From assembly GCA_964036155.1 (NCBI GenBank), contig OZ038422.1:58117201-58181200 (forward strand): a stretch of 64,000 bases of DNA, written 5' to 3'. Positions 47,176 through 64,000 of this stretch are shown in pieces; the first letter of the stretch is position 1, and each line of letters starts with the position of its first letter. The translations under genes were made by a program, and so were the position numbers. The notes under the pieces were generated by a model that was given only the letters and a program-made list of their open reading frames with translations, had not been told where the DNA came from and made no database searches. This DNA comes from Diploscapter coronatus (taxonomy: Eukaryota; Nematoda; Chromadorea; Rhabditida; Rhabditidae).

Positions 47176-48160
47176 TTACGCGCTGGCAGGAGCGTTTCTC
47201 GGCTTGGGGGTCGTTCCCTCGCGGAAACCGTTTCTGAAACAAAAAAACATCTTGAAAAAATTCACACAATAAGTTATTTTTTTGTGTATCGTTTTTTTTT
47301 AAAGTAGAAGACAGAAATAAAAGAAAGCCATATTAGTTTGGTGATGTGTACAGATATTGTGGTAAAGTCTGGGTTCGATTTTACATCTAAACTAAAATCG
47401 GAGGAAAATAATAAGTTCGCATGATAATACACAATGGAATGAAATTACGCGACTTTGAATAATTTGCGAGTCGAAATTAGAAAATCCGAGTATTCAATAA
47501 ATTATTGCTTTTACTCGTCGTCGTACAGATTTTCTAATGTATTTTAGTGGCACTAGCGACTTTTGGCACATTCTATAGAACAGTCTGCATGTTGGAAAGT
47601 GCAGAAAAGATCTCACTCAAAATTTGAAAGAATAGCCAATATGAATATATAGTCGAACTTTCGAATAGTCATCAGAAATATACCTGAATCTCTTCTGGAC
47701 GTTGCGGAGATGCTTCATGCGGCCAGTTCCAGTGGTGCGGCGACGGATCGACTTGGCAGCCCAGTTGTACTTGCGCTTCTTCGCGTCAGGGAAACCGCAC
47801 GACGCGCAGCGTTTCTTCTGAAAACGTTAAATATTCAATTGAATTGAAGAAATATCAACGATTTATTTATGCAAACTTTCAATCTATCAAAACAAAGAAT
47901 TTAGCAATATCTAATAAGAAATAAGAGACTTCATTTACGTAACGATGAGAATAGTTATTCTTTTTCGTTTAACATACATCTCAAAAATCAACAAATCATT
48001 AATCCAAAATAATTTCCCAACTCCTTCTACTTATCGTAAACATAGTTTCATCAGATGAAATTAAATGTACCTGGATGTGATAGCTCTTTCTGCCGCATCT
48101 CTTGCACAAGGCGTGGCACTTGTAATTCTTCTTACCGAATGCTTGAGTACCCTTCGTCAT
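47176..48160 (-). CDS. rpl-37: 60S ribosomal protein eL37
   Basis: Three exons join in phase: 48160-48071, 47817-47684 and 47233-47176; 93 residues, close to the 91-97 of animal eL37. The N-terminus [20 protein letters not shown] and the four zinc ligands (C19, C22, C34, C37 in CKRCG and CASCG) are intact. The basic block [20 protein letters not shown] and tail [17 protein letters not shown] match the family. It is a structural protein of the large cytosolic subunit, buried in rRNA. An acceptor (gatttcag) lies two nucleotides before the ATG, a likely spliced-leader site. The gene is divergent from the methyltransferase gene with 718 bp between starts, and convergent with nuclear receptor 2. 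Confidence 0.97.
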
Positions 48161-48878
48161 TTCTGAAATCAACTCGTCGTTTCAGGAATAGTGAAAAATA
48201 CGAAAGAAAATAACGACACGATAAAAGTTGCTTTTAGAATTTATGCTGATTTTTGATAATTTAAGCCAGATAATTAGAGGGCAATTAAGTGGGTAATTGG
48301 GCTTCAAGAGTGGAAGATTGACGAAGCGATCGAGCTGTTTGTCAAGGCTTCATTGGGATAATTCGAGAAAGTTTAACGTGAAAGTCTAGGAATAAGTTGC
48401 AACGAGATCTATCACTTCGATTAATTATCTAGGAGCAATTAAATGGGATGATTAACTCAGAAAATTATTAGAAACTGGAAGGAAAATTTCGAGGAAATAA
48501 AGCGTCGAAAAATCACCAGAGTTTCTAGAAAATCGATGCCAAAATCACTTGATCTGATCGCTAACTGTCCTGCCCGATAATTAGGGGACAATTAAATGGG
48601 TGATTAACGCATACAAATTAGAATAAAGTTGGGAAGTTATAAAATTTGGCCTAAAATCGGAGGAGAAGGGAAGAACGCAAATTCACTCAGGACCGCTGTA
48701 AAACGCGTGCATTGCTTTCGATAAAGCACTTGGCCGGCAGCCCATTTTTCGATTTTTCACGTTTATTTTGCGGCTTTACAGAATTTTCCACGGGTTCTAT
48801 TGTGATCACTCCTTATCGGTCGCTCCGCCCTCGGTTCCACCATTCCCAATTCGTTCAGTTTCAGAATCAGCCGTCGAA
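48161..48878. promoter_or_regulatory. divergent intergenic region with three spaced motif copies
   Basis: Between rpl-37 (-) and the tRNA methyltransferase (+). A motif close to GATAATTAGGGGACAATTAA plus ATGGGTGATTAA occurs at about 48270-48301, 48423-48455 and 48576-48607, all in the same orientation. The spacing is close to 153 bp both times. DNA between the copies shows weaker similarity. Probable shared promoter region; function of the motif unknown. Confidence 0.6.
48863..48864 (+). promoter_or_regulatory. likely trans-splice acceptor of the methyltransferase gene
   Basis: A cagtttcag acceptor 14 nt before the ATG, with no obvious upstream donor. Confidence 0.45.
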
Positions 48879-50328
<1,450 letters not shown>

Positions 50329-50513
50329 TTTTTTCAACTATTTTTTTCTTGTTACATTTGATTTACGGTTATTTGATTGTTGATCTTTGCTGTTGGGTTT
50401 ATAAATTATCGTTGATTCTTATTCGATTTTCCTTCCGACTTGACGAGTTGCAAGGCACTCCCTATGATATCTTCACTTTACTCTTTTTTGTTATTTCCTA
50501 AATAACTATTTTC

Positions 50514-50515
50514 AG
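50514..50515 (+). promoter_or_regulatory. likely trans-splice acceptor of mitoferrin
   Basis: A ctattttcag acceptor nine nucleotides before the mitoferrin ATG and 187 nt after the methyltransferase stop, with no donor between them. This is as expected for a downstream operon gene. Confidence 0.5.
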
Positions 50516-50524
50516 ATCAAACAG

Positions 50525-52338
50525 ATGGAAGACGAATACGAGAGTCTTCCGACGCACAGCATCCCAGTGCATCTGGCTGCAGGAGCTCTTGCAGGCGCAG
50601 TCGAGCACTGCGTCATGTTTCCCTTTGACTCGGTCAAAACGAGAATGCAGTCCCTCTGTCCCTGTCCCGAGATGAAGTGTCCCACTCCTGTTCATTCTCT
50701 CTACAATATTGTTAAAAGGTTGGCATTTTACTTTTTCGCTTTATTATTTTGATATCTTTCTCGGTTTCAAATGTTATATTTGAAGGAAAAAACGAAAAGT
50801 AAAGACCCAAGAAAAACTTCAAGTTAAAGAGTGAGTGAACCTTTCCTCAGCTGCAATTTGTTAGAAGAAATTTGCTTTCGTAAGTTAGTTTTCAAGCAGC
50901 TTTTTACGATACTGGCAATACTGATAAAATTGTGAGTTTTGATTGATTGACTTCAGAGAAGGCTGGCTGCGGCCTCTTCGTGGAATGAATGCAGTTGCAG
51001 CCGGGTCAATGCCTGCACACGCTCTCTACTTCACTGTCTATGAAAAGACCAAGGTATTCTTAAATTGAAGGCTGTTGTTTTTCTAAAATGATATTTTTCA
51101 GGCATTTCTGACGGGAAACACGGCAGCCCACAGCAATTCCCTGGCCTATGCTGCCTCTGGAGTTGTCGCCACTATGTTTCATGACGCTATCATGAATCCT
51201 GCTGAGGTAAATAATAAACTAGCATTTATCCAGAAGTTACTTCACCGAAGCACATCACTGATCGAAATGAGTCGGAATATTAATATTTTTAGAGCCTGGA
51301 TCGAGGTTTCGAATAATCCCAGAATAATGAATTCTTTTACCAGAGTACAAATTCTACTTTTTTCGGCATTTCCATATTTATATTTCATCAAATTGGCCTA
51401 TTCTTTTGCAGGTAGTAAAGCAGCGAATGCAGATGGCGTTCTCTCCCTATGGCTCCTCCTTGGAATGTGTGCGGTGCATCTACCGGAGAGAGGGCTTCAT
51501 CGCCTTCTACCGTTCCTACACCACCCAACTCACTCTCAACATCCCTTTTCAAACCTGCCATTTCGTCACTTATGAATTCATTCAACAGGTCAAAATATTC
51601 TTATTCATTCCATCTAAGGTTTTATTTTTGCAGATTCTGAATCCTGACAGGCATTACGACCCCAAGTCGCATATGATCGCTGGCGGAATTGCGGGAGGTC
51701 TGGCTGCCGCCCTGACGACTCCTCTCGACTGCATCAAGACTGTCCTCAACACGCAGCAGACTGCCACTGTAGAGAAAGATGGAGCAAAGAATCTTCTTCT
51801 TAAGGTATTTTTTAACCTTGTACCATTAGTTTTTTCTTATTCCACATAATTGCTGCAGAATAGATACGTATGAAAATTCGTAAACGTTTTCATTGAAATG
51901 AAGAATATTTTTCAGGCAACTTTACAATATCGAGGTTTCTCCGACGCAGCTGCAACCATTCTTTCGAGTCGAGGATATGGTGGATTCTTTTGTGGATTGC
52001 AGGCCAGAGTCTTATTCCAGGTAGTTTATTTTTCTTAAATAGAAAGGTTTAATTCTCTCCGAAATTAAATAGGATAATTTTACAACATTTGCATAATAGT
52101 CTCAAAGCAGTTGAACTGAATTTTGCAATCATTATTCAGAATTCTTTACAACGATATTATTGTCGTAAAATCACATTTCTGAATTGTGCAACGTTCATTT
52201 TCATCTTCATGAAAAGAAGGAATAAATTTATAAAATAAGAAAAATGAACGCACATTTTCACTTTAGGCTCCCGCAACAGCGCTTTCGTGGTCGGTTTACG
52301 AGTTGTTCAAATTCATACTGGACTATAGGAAGGCATAG
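50525..52338 (+). CDS. mfn-1: mitoferrin, mitochondrial iron carrier (SLC25A28/37)
   Basis: Seven exons join in phase: 50525-50718, 50957-51053, 51102-51206, 51412-51588, 51634-51804, 51916-52020 and 52267-52338; 306 residues, the usual carrier size. The three carrier repeats each show the P-x-D/E-x-x-K/R signature: [10 protein letters not shown] at residue 33, NPAEVVKQRM at 129 and TPLDCIKT at 220. The blocks [20 protein letters not shown] and [20 protein letters not shown] identify the mitoferrin branch rather than other SLC25 members. It imports iron across the inner mitochondrial membrane for haem and Fe-S cluster synthesis (family knowledge). It lies between the tRNA methyltransferase and mitochondrial AlaRS genes on the same strand. 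Confidence 0.95.
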
Positions 52339-52805
52339 AAAAAGAACGAGTGGCGGTTGATTCTTTGAAATGTTATCCTTAAAAGCTCTGCTTTATCATC
52401 AAAGCTATACAAAGTTTAAAGGACGCATTTAGGTGTTCAAAAGTTTTCATTCACAATTTTGTTTTTGAACAAATTCCCCTCAAAGATTGCCTTATGAATA
52501 GCATTCAAACGGTTATTTGATGAGTAGGTTTTACTTCTTTCTCTTAAAATTGTCGTAATTTTGAACAATTCAGTCTTCATACTATTTTTACTGAAATAAT
52601 GAGAAGAAGACTGTTTTAATTCAAAGTTTATTTGACAATTTCCGTTAGTTTCAGCTTGTTTGTTGTCGTTTTCATAGTCTATGTCCCTCTAGGAAATCTA
52701 GGAATCAGTTATATTTCCAGGTTTTGTTGTTTTTGATTTTTTATTGAAGAAAACAAGGTGAGATCCTGTTGGATCTGTTTGAAGCTAATGAAGCCAAATG
52801 CACTG

Positions 52806-52811
52806 AATAAA
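52806..52811 (+). terminator. polyadenylation signal of mitoferrin
   Basis: AATAAA about 110 nt before the acceptor that abuts the AlaRS start, the classical spacing between genes of a nematode operon. Confidence 0.5.
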
Positions 52812-52911
52812 GAGATCAACTTCATTTGATTTGTACCGTCATTTCAAAGAATCATGTTTGATTCAGAGTTGCATATCTGATTTAACTTTAGACTTTTTCA
52901 GACGATATTTG

Positions 52912-52921
52912 ATCTTTTCAG
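52912..52921 (+). promoter_or_regulatory. likely trans-splice acceptor of AlaRS
   Basis: A gatcttttcag acceptor ends exactly at the base before the AlaRS ATG; a spliced leader would supply the whole 5' untranslated region. A weaker tttttcag lies about 20 nt upstream. Confidence 0.55.
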
Positions 52922-57366
<4,445 letters not shown>

Positions 57367-60300
57367 CTAAAAATTAGAAATTAGGTGTTATCAAAGATTT
57401 GCAAAATGACACGTACTTTATTGTTTGATAGGTAATTTTCGCGCGCGTTGGAAAATTTTAAAAATCCTGAAGTTCATTTTTGCGAATCAATGATAAAGTA
57501 GATATCTATAGACTAGACGATATTTATTGTTGATGATTTGAATTTTAACAATATCTAGGTATATTTTTATAAATAAAAAGAAGATCTTTCAATTTACTAG
57601 GATATTGCACGCTTTGAGGCGAGCTTTGTGCTTATTCACGCCTATTGAGCTTGGGATTCCCTCTCATAATCACTCTTTTCTTTGAATGTCCCCCTCCCCT
57701 TCTTTTTGCCTCTGCCGCATATTCTTTTGTTGTGGATTAACACCACATGCCGTGCCTGGAATTACCCTGAATGACTCTCTGTTGGACTGTGTTTGGTAAT
57801 TTCCCAGGTCAGCACTGCTTCGGCCACAAGCAACAGGTCACCCTCTTCATTGGCTGTTGCACAATTCCTCTACCATAAAGACATAGGTTTATGGACTGCC
57901 TCTTCTCTGCTCTTTGACAGGCCCTGGCGCCGCAACTCACCCTTGTCCTCTTGCATAATCACACTCCCTTTTTCTCCTTCCCCCTGCCGTCATCTAAGCA
58001 ATCAACTATCAGCTAATGAACACATATCTTTTAATTTTTCTGCCGTTCCATCATAGAATACATGGCGGAAGCCTATCTTTCTGAAAACGGCGAAGGATAG
58101 GAATAGAAAACCGTTTGGAATCTTTTAAAACTAGACATAAAAAATCATGAATGAGGGACATGCAAATATATATCGGCGTCGGCTTATCCAATTTGACACA
58201 TTGTATAATTGGGCAGAAAAGCTGAAGAAAAGTGCGGGAAAATCATCTGTAAAGTGTCTATAAAATGCTCCAGGCCATTCAGATAAGAACTATGTCTATT
58301 TGCATAATTGGTTCAGTAAATAATAATTGACATTCTAAATTCTTCGCAGGTATTTTTGTAATTAATTTGGAAAATTTTAAATTCTAGGAAAAGGACGATT
58401 TTGGCTCGTCTTTGTTTTATCACAATGCGGTAAAATTTGGCGATAAAAGTATGGAGCAATGCTTGATTCATTCGTTCCTCGACTCTGCTGATTTCTAATC
58501 TCGTGGCAACAAGTGCTAGGCAGTTGGCTGATGGCCCTGCTTTTCCCTTTCAATTTTCATTTTCCTTTCTGTGTTTATGCCCTCCTTGACAATTCTCCCC
58601 CCTTTTCAATAGTGCATCGGAAGAATGCGCAGAGAGTCCGGCGCATTCACTTACCGCAAAACCATTACATCATCGGTCTCGTGCCAGTAAGTGGGGCATT
58701 CAAATGGCAGGAGGAATGAGGTAGCGGAAAATTGAAAGATAAATCGAACCGATAAGAAGATATGGAAAAGATCGTATAGCTCATGACTTTGAAATTCAGG
58801 AAACAATCATTTTCAGTCACAATCATTACAGATGGAGCTCAATTCCTTGCAATTCGAAAGAAATATCATGTTTTCAATCAGCGCAATTTTTTGCTGTATT
58901 GAAAATTACTATTTTCTGTATAAATATGACAGCTTTACTAACAGAAGATAAAGTCGGATGATAAACGAGTTCCATAGTATTGTTGTTACAACATAGGCAG
59001 AGCCAAAGAGCCAAAGGAAGAATAAACTTGTTTCATTCGCTCGTTCCGAGATAAGAAGGGACATTTCCTTTTTCTCAGCTGAATTGTATCAGTCAGTGTC
59101 CACTCAGTCCAGACAGTTCTGCCGCACAATCTCCCTTTCCCTCCCTCCCCCCTCCTTGCACTTTTTCTGCCCCTTGACCCAGTCTCCCAGTCTTTCAGAG
59201 CTTCTTTCGAATTTTTTCCTCGTTTCGTATCTGTCGAATTCGGCAAAAACCCCCTCTGTTCGTTCTTCGTTTTCGTGTCTTTCTGACTTTTTGGTGCCAG
59301 CCGCTTTTTCCTCTATCTCCCTTGTCGCCCGGTCGAACACGCGTTCTTTTTCCCTTCCCTTCTTTCATTTCATTTCATAAATCTCATAATTTCTCATTAG
59401 TTGGTTTTCCTCGTCCAGCTTTTTCTGCCGTTCAGCCCTATCTCCCAGCCGTTCGTGTTTTCGCAGTTTCTTTCGGAATTTCAGATTTTCGACAAATTGA
59501 TGGTCTAAAAATAGCAAAAGTACGATTTTTTCTGAACCCATTATCGAATATGGTAACTCAAACTAGAAAATGCCATGAGTTACGTTTGGCGGAAAACTTG
59601 ACGAATTTTTAAAACAGATTTATGCGCAGAGGGATAAACAGAATTTTGAAATTGACAACAATTTTCTGCTATTCAACTTTTTATTTTGATTGATAATCTC
59701 AATAATTAAATTTCTATACAGTGATGCACAATAGTTTGAAGCAACGTATGATTTTTTAATTCCTCATATCCAGATGTTTACTGAAGCATTCTTCTTTGAA
59801 ATTTTTCAGACTTAAAGATGGAATCAAGTGGTAATGAACCTCAAAATTTCATAAAATTTGACTCATAAAAATTTCGAAAATCACTCATTTCAAATATGAT
59901 ACACTATTTCAAGCTTTTGCTCGTCCCTGTATGTAAGGCATGAATATTTCCCCTATGCATTTCACTTTTCAGCGAATCATAATAATACAGTCCCTTTCTA
60001 AATGCGGGAATTGTTGATTGGGATGGAATGAGTCCAAGTCACGTAGATCCGGGAATAGTTCGGGAGATTTGCGAGATATCGAGGAGAAGAGGGGATGTTG
60101 CGTGTTGTGAGTGCGCGATTCCATTTTCCTCTTCTGGACTGTTGAACTGTCTGTCAATCTTCTCCTTCTCTTCACAGGTGGCAGATGTAAGTTGCAGATA
60201 AGTCCCACTCTCTAAGCTTGTCAACGCTCTGTCTGTTTGACTGTCCATTTATGGGAGACAGCAGATTCTTCCACTCCATTCATTCTCTCCATTCGACTCC

Positions 60301-63300
60301 AATTCATTCAAATCACTCATTTATTCCATCAACACGTGTATAATTGGCTTGACCTTAGAATATGAGAGAATATGGTAGGAGCTGTCAGAATGTATTATTC
60401 ATTTAGGAGCAGCATGCCATTTCTGTAAAGGCATATGAAATATGAAGAAGCTTTACTGATAGGATTTTTGTGGAGACGAGGTCTGGAACATTATTTAGCA
60501 TTCATCTATAAAGGTATAATAAAAGCTGGACTTCATCGTTTTTCGTTAATAAATCGTCATTTATAACAGAGGCGAGACTAAAGTCTAGATAGAAAAAGTT
60601 TGATGAGCGAATTCGAAAATAACTATTTTGAAGACCGCAATGAAAATCCATTTTCAAAATATACAAATCTTTTGCTCCTGAACGGTAAGCTCTGAATGAC
60701 TTGGGATTTTGGTTTTAATTTGATTTAAATTATTCGTGATTCTACTTGATTCTGTACATACATATATCAGTCCATTAACTAGATCTAGGTTTTATTTCTT
60801 AGCTGAATTTTTCACTAGACTCTAATCCAAATTTCCTCTGTCTGTTCAAAAATCATCGTTTTTTCAACTTTATTATTTATTTCCTTTATGCGAATCGGGG
60901 AGTGTGAGTGTCGAGGGACGCCGTTCATCCTCCTGTCCTCCGTCTCAGTCCTTCACACTCAAACAGTCTGCCTGTCTCTGTCAACTTCTGCTGACAGATG
61001 GCTGTCTGTCCCTGCCTTCCCCTTTCCTTGCCATTCTCATTCCTTCATGATACTCATCTCTCTAACCTTTTCCTTACCTATCCTCTTCTACTTTTCGGCA
61101 TCTTTCATCCTCTGTGGTTCCCATATTCTTTCTCCATTCACGTCAACTATATTCAAATCAAACGGGTAAAATAGGCGCGGTATTCTCTTCTCACAGCTAG
61201 CAGAACAGGAGAGTGATGAACACCCTTTCCACGGTCTGAGGGAAGACCGAGGACCGTTCAAAATCGCTATTACGGCAATATTATGGCGCCAAAACCAAAT
61301 AAAAAATATCGGTATTAGTTTTTTCTTTTGAATTTTTTTGTGGAGAAAAATCTGGCGACCTAATTTTATGGCCTGCTTTTCGGACCTTTGAATCATTTGA
61401 TTTTGTCTGTCTGAAATAGAGATGAACTGTCTGAACGGAGGGGGTCCAAAAATCGCTGCTTGATTAACGGCATTTGTTGGTTTTTTCTGCCCTAGGCATT
61501 TTCTGGCGAAATGGAAATAGTGCGGTAAATTGGAATAGGGAATCAGTGTGAATGAGAATAATAATAAGGCGAAGAAAAAACAAGGACAACCGAGTAAAAA
61601 TGAGAATAGAAATTAGAATTAGAAAGTGAAGGTCGAAATGTGAAATGCGACAAAATAAGACACCTGCTAAATCAAATTCATAGATAGAGATGAAGATGAT
61701 GCAGCTGAGACTACGACTGAGGAATGCCTCTAGAATTATTTCCTCTCCTCCGTGCATCTGCCTCTTCTGCCTCATTTTCCATATCATCATTCCTTATTCT
61801 CCTTATTCCCTCAAAGAACTGTCATTCGACTCCTGCCTCCAAACGAAATGCCCAAATCAGGCCAAGATTTATGCAAAGGAAATCGTATCTCTCTCATTTC
61901 TACATTCGAACGAAAATATTAGACTTTCACTTGTGGAAATTTGAACATTTCTATTCGCCATGACAGTTTGATCGTAATTTTGGAAAGATAGGACTCCTAA
62001 ATATTCGAATTGTTTGCAACTTTAACAACCCTAAAATTACTTGCCTAGGTCCAAAATGGCCTGACTTTTCAAATCCAATCTAATGCAACAGACTAATTTA
62101 GGATGTTTTATCCTATTGCATTTCTCTAATGTCGTCATGCAATATTGTCCATTCAAATTCCCTCCTCCATTCATTCATTCATCCTGTCCTGCCCAACTCC
62201 GAAATGTTGCTCTTGTCCTGCCATTCTCCAATTCTTTTGTAGTTGTTTTGTTTTCTCTTCCAAATCAGTCAGTGACTAATTCGTTTCTTTCAGTCTTTCA
62301 GTTCCTTTGCCGTACGTTCACCTTTCCCGCTCCCCTTTCCCTCTCTTACCTGTTCAAATCTTCTCACTTCTCCTCCCCTTTCTCCTCTACCGTATGCCTC
62401 TGGTGATGTTTCCAATTTGCCACTATTCTGTGAGTTGTCCTTCGCACTTCAAAACAAGACAGGAGGAGGGTGAGAAATGTGACAAATTGGCAGGTTGATA
62501 GGTCAGAGATGCACAATAGTGCAGAGCCACTGACAATCTGACAATTCCTTGATTTGCGTGACTGTTCTGCCAATCAACTGAATCTATCAGAATGAACATC
62601 TTCATCCGTTAATTAGCATTCTTTTTAATCTCTTTAGGACAGTCTAGGACAAGAAGTGAGCGGGAAATCTCGCTGCGGAAAGTCGATTTAGAATGCATAG
62701 GGATAACTAACATCTGCTCTCTGCGAAACTGCTTACTGTAGAATGCGCTAATTTTTCATGTCCCTGCCTTGCCGAATTGCGCACTTTCCGCATCGATTCG
62801 AGCCCTGTCCCAATCCCGATCTACCCGAGCATCAGGTCATCTTCCCTTCCTTCTATCTGCCTGCTGCTGTTTTTCATCTTCTCCTCTCATTTCTCGGGTC
62901 TCGGGGTCAGGCCAAGGGGCTCCAAAACAATGCGAGAATATGCCCTGCCTGTATGCATTGCGCAATCCAACTGAACCGAATTGTAACCCGCAGAACTTTG
63001 TCGATTGAGGACCAAAATATGACGTATTCGCGGATTTTCACATTTACTTTTTCCCAAACTTTTTTTTCTAAAATCTGATGTCATATTCATTCTGTCATTT
63101 CGTGTTCTTGCTCTCTGTGAGAAGCAGAGTTGTACGAAACGTTACGTTTCGTTTACGTTTATTCAAAAAAACCTTTCGTACAATCCTGGTGAGAAGCCTT
63201 TCCTTCACATGCCTTGCTCTGTCTGATTTGCCAGCAACTCGTCATCATTCCTTTGTATCCGCCGTTCTTCTGTCATTTCTTCTCTATTTCTTCTAAGTGA

Positions 63301-64000
63301 TACAGCGATTTTCCCTACATTTTTATTCATGTCTCTTCGATTTTTTACTATCTTCTTTCTGCTTCCCCGTTTCCTGCTCATTTTTTTTCCAGAAAAGTGT
63401 CTATTCGCGCGTTCCCCCCTTCCTTTCGCCTCCAACTTTTCATTCGTCTTCTCACTTTTTTACTTTTGGGCCAGCTATTTTTTGCGGTAGAGGGAAATTT
63501 TGCGGTTTTCTTTGATCGGCCCGCCTCTGCTTGCTGAACTTCGACAAGCCATTTCAGCCTCTATCCTCACTTTTCACATTTGAATTATTTTGAATGACGA
63601 TTCTAAACATAACTGGCTGACAGTAACAAATTTCGAATGCAACTTGATGGCTTTCAGCTGGGCTGCTAGGGGTGAATCGACAAAGACAGGCAATTGACTG
63701 CTAATTACAGAAATCGAGAAGGCAATTAGAGAAATACGGGGATTCCTTTGTTGTGAGCCGACTCAATCAAATCCAACATGAGAATAGGAGTACAGTAATG
63801 GTCACTTTTATATAGCTGAATCTTAGCTTTTAGCTTGCAAACATCTTCGATAAGGTCTTGCACTTTCTTAAATTGTGCAGAATAGTTGCCTTATTTATTT
63901 TTTATTCAGGCGATATCATTTCGATTTTAGACATTCCTAACAACACTATTCCTTTCCAATTTGCCATCTATAGAGATTTAAGCTCTTTTAAACCCGCATT
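57367..64000. other. 6.6-kb gap, no gene recognised
   Basis: No exon with convincing codon use. Pyrimidine-rich + strand patches recur at 57900-58000, 59100-59440, 60900-61160, 62160-62400 and 63080-63480. One segment at about 58614-58688 ends in a good donor (GTGCCA/gtaagt) and could be a first exon, but has no partner. Short imperfect hairpins are present, for example at 63130-63183. Confidence 0.5.
63130..63183. repeat. nested short palindromes
   Basis: Outer 10-bp arms TTGTACGAAA / TTTCGTACAA enclose an inner palindrome CGAAACGT-T-ACGTTTCG at 63135-63151. Confidence 0.6.

Noticed and set aside
47340..47400. Possible tRNA because of GGTTCGATT
   Set aside because: No matching acceptor, D or anticodon stems around it.
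60888..61169. 93-codon plus-strand ORF
   Set aside because: Pyrimidine-rich Ser/Leu/Phe composition like other gap ORFs; no splice or domain support.

Overview
The window looks like nuclear DNA of a nematode. Introns are mostly short (down to about 44 bp) with U-rich acceptors of the TTTTCAG/ATTTTAG type. Several start codons sit 0-15 nt behind an unpaired acceptor, as expected for spliced-leader trans-splicing. The gene content is also nematode-like: a NAB/MAB-10 homolog, two supplementary nuclear hormone receptors with a nematode-style DNA-binding domain, a lone PAI-type paired half-domain, and a mitochondrial alanyl-tRNA synthetase beside mitoferrin. I cannot name the species. No ORF of the prokaryotic type is present; every real gene except the small peptide gene is split into exons, which I joined by hand. 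Reading phase is kept across all joins of the confident genes.

Layout. 1.1-2.1 kb (+): part of an unrecognised gene. 4.9-6.8 kb (-): secretory cyclophilin, 7 exons. 8.5-8.7 kb (-): a coding-like exon with an in-frame stop. 8.76-9.29 kb: fossil mariner transposon. 10.3-13.2 kb (-): NAB transcriptional co-repressor (mab-10-like), 14 exons, with a MITE in one intron. 16.9-18.9 kb (+): CTDNEP1/Dullard phosphatase. 20.1-20.3 kb (-): a 73-residue secreted peptide precursor with a C-I-F-Y-P-D-R-C loop. 22.7-26.1 kb (-): amino-acid permease of the AAAP family, 12 exons, carrying a hAT-like foldback element in an intron. 28.1-28.5 kb (+): weak small-gene candidate. 32.4-32.7 kb (-): paired half-domain gene. 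34.5-38.2 and 41.5-47.0 kb (+): two tandem nuclear receptor paralogs. 47.2-48.2 kb (-): ribosomal protein eL37. 48.9-57.4 kb (+): METTL1-type tRNA m7G methyltransferase, mitoferrin and mitochondrial AlaRS in one closely spaced row, a candidate operon with a tRNA/mitochondrial theme. 57.4-64 kb: no gene seen.

The long gaps are AT-rich with no supportable exons. Many hold pyrimidine-rich stretches on the sense strand of the next gene downstream; this pattern suggests that a plus-strand gene lies beyond 64 kb. Long Ser/Phe/Leu-rich ORFs in these gaps follow from that composition and are not annotated.
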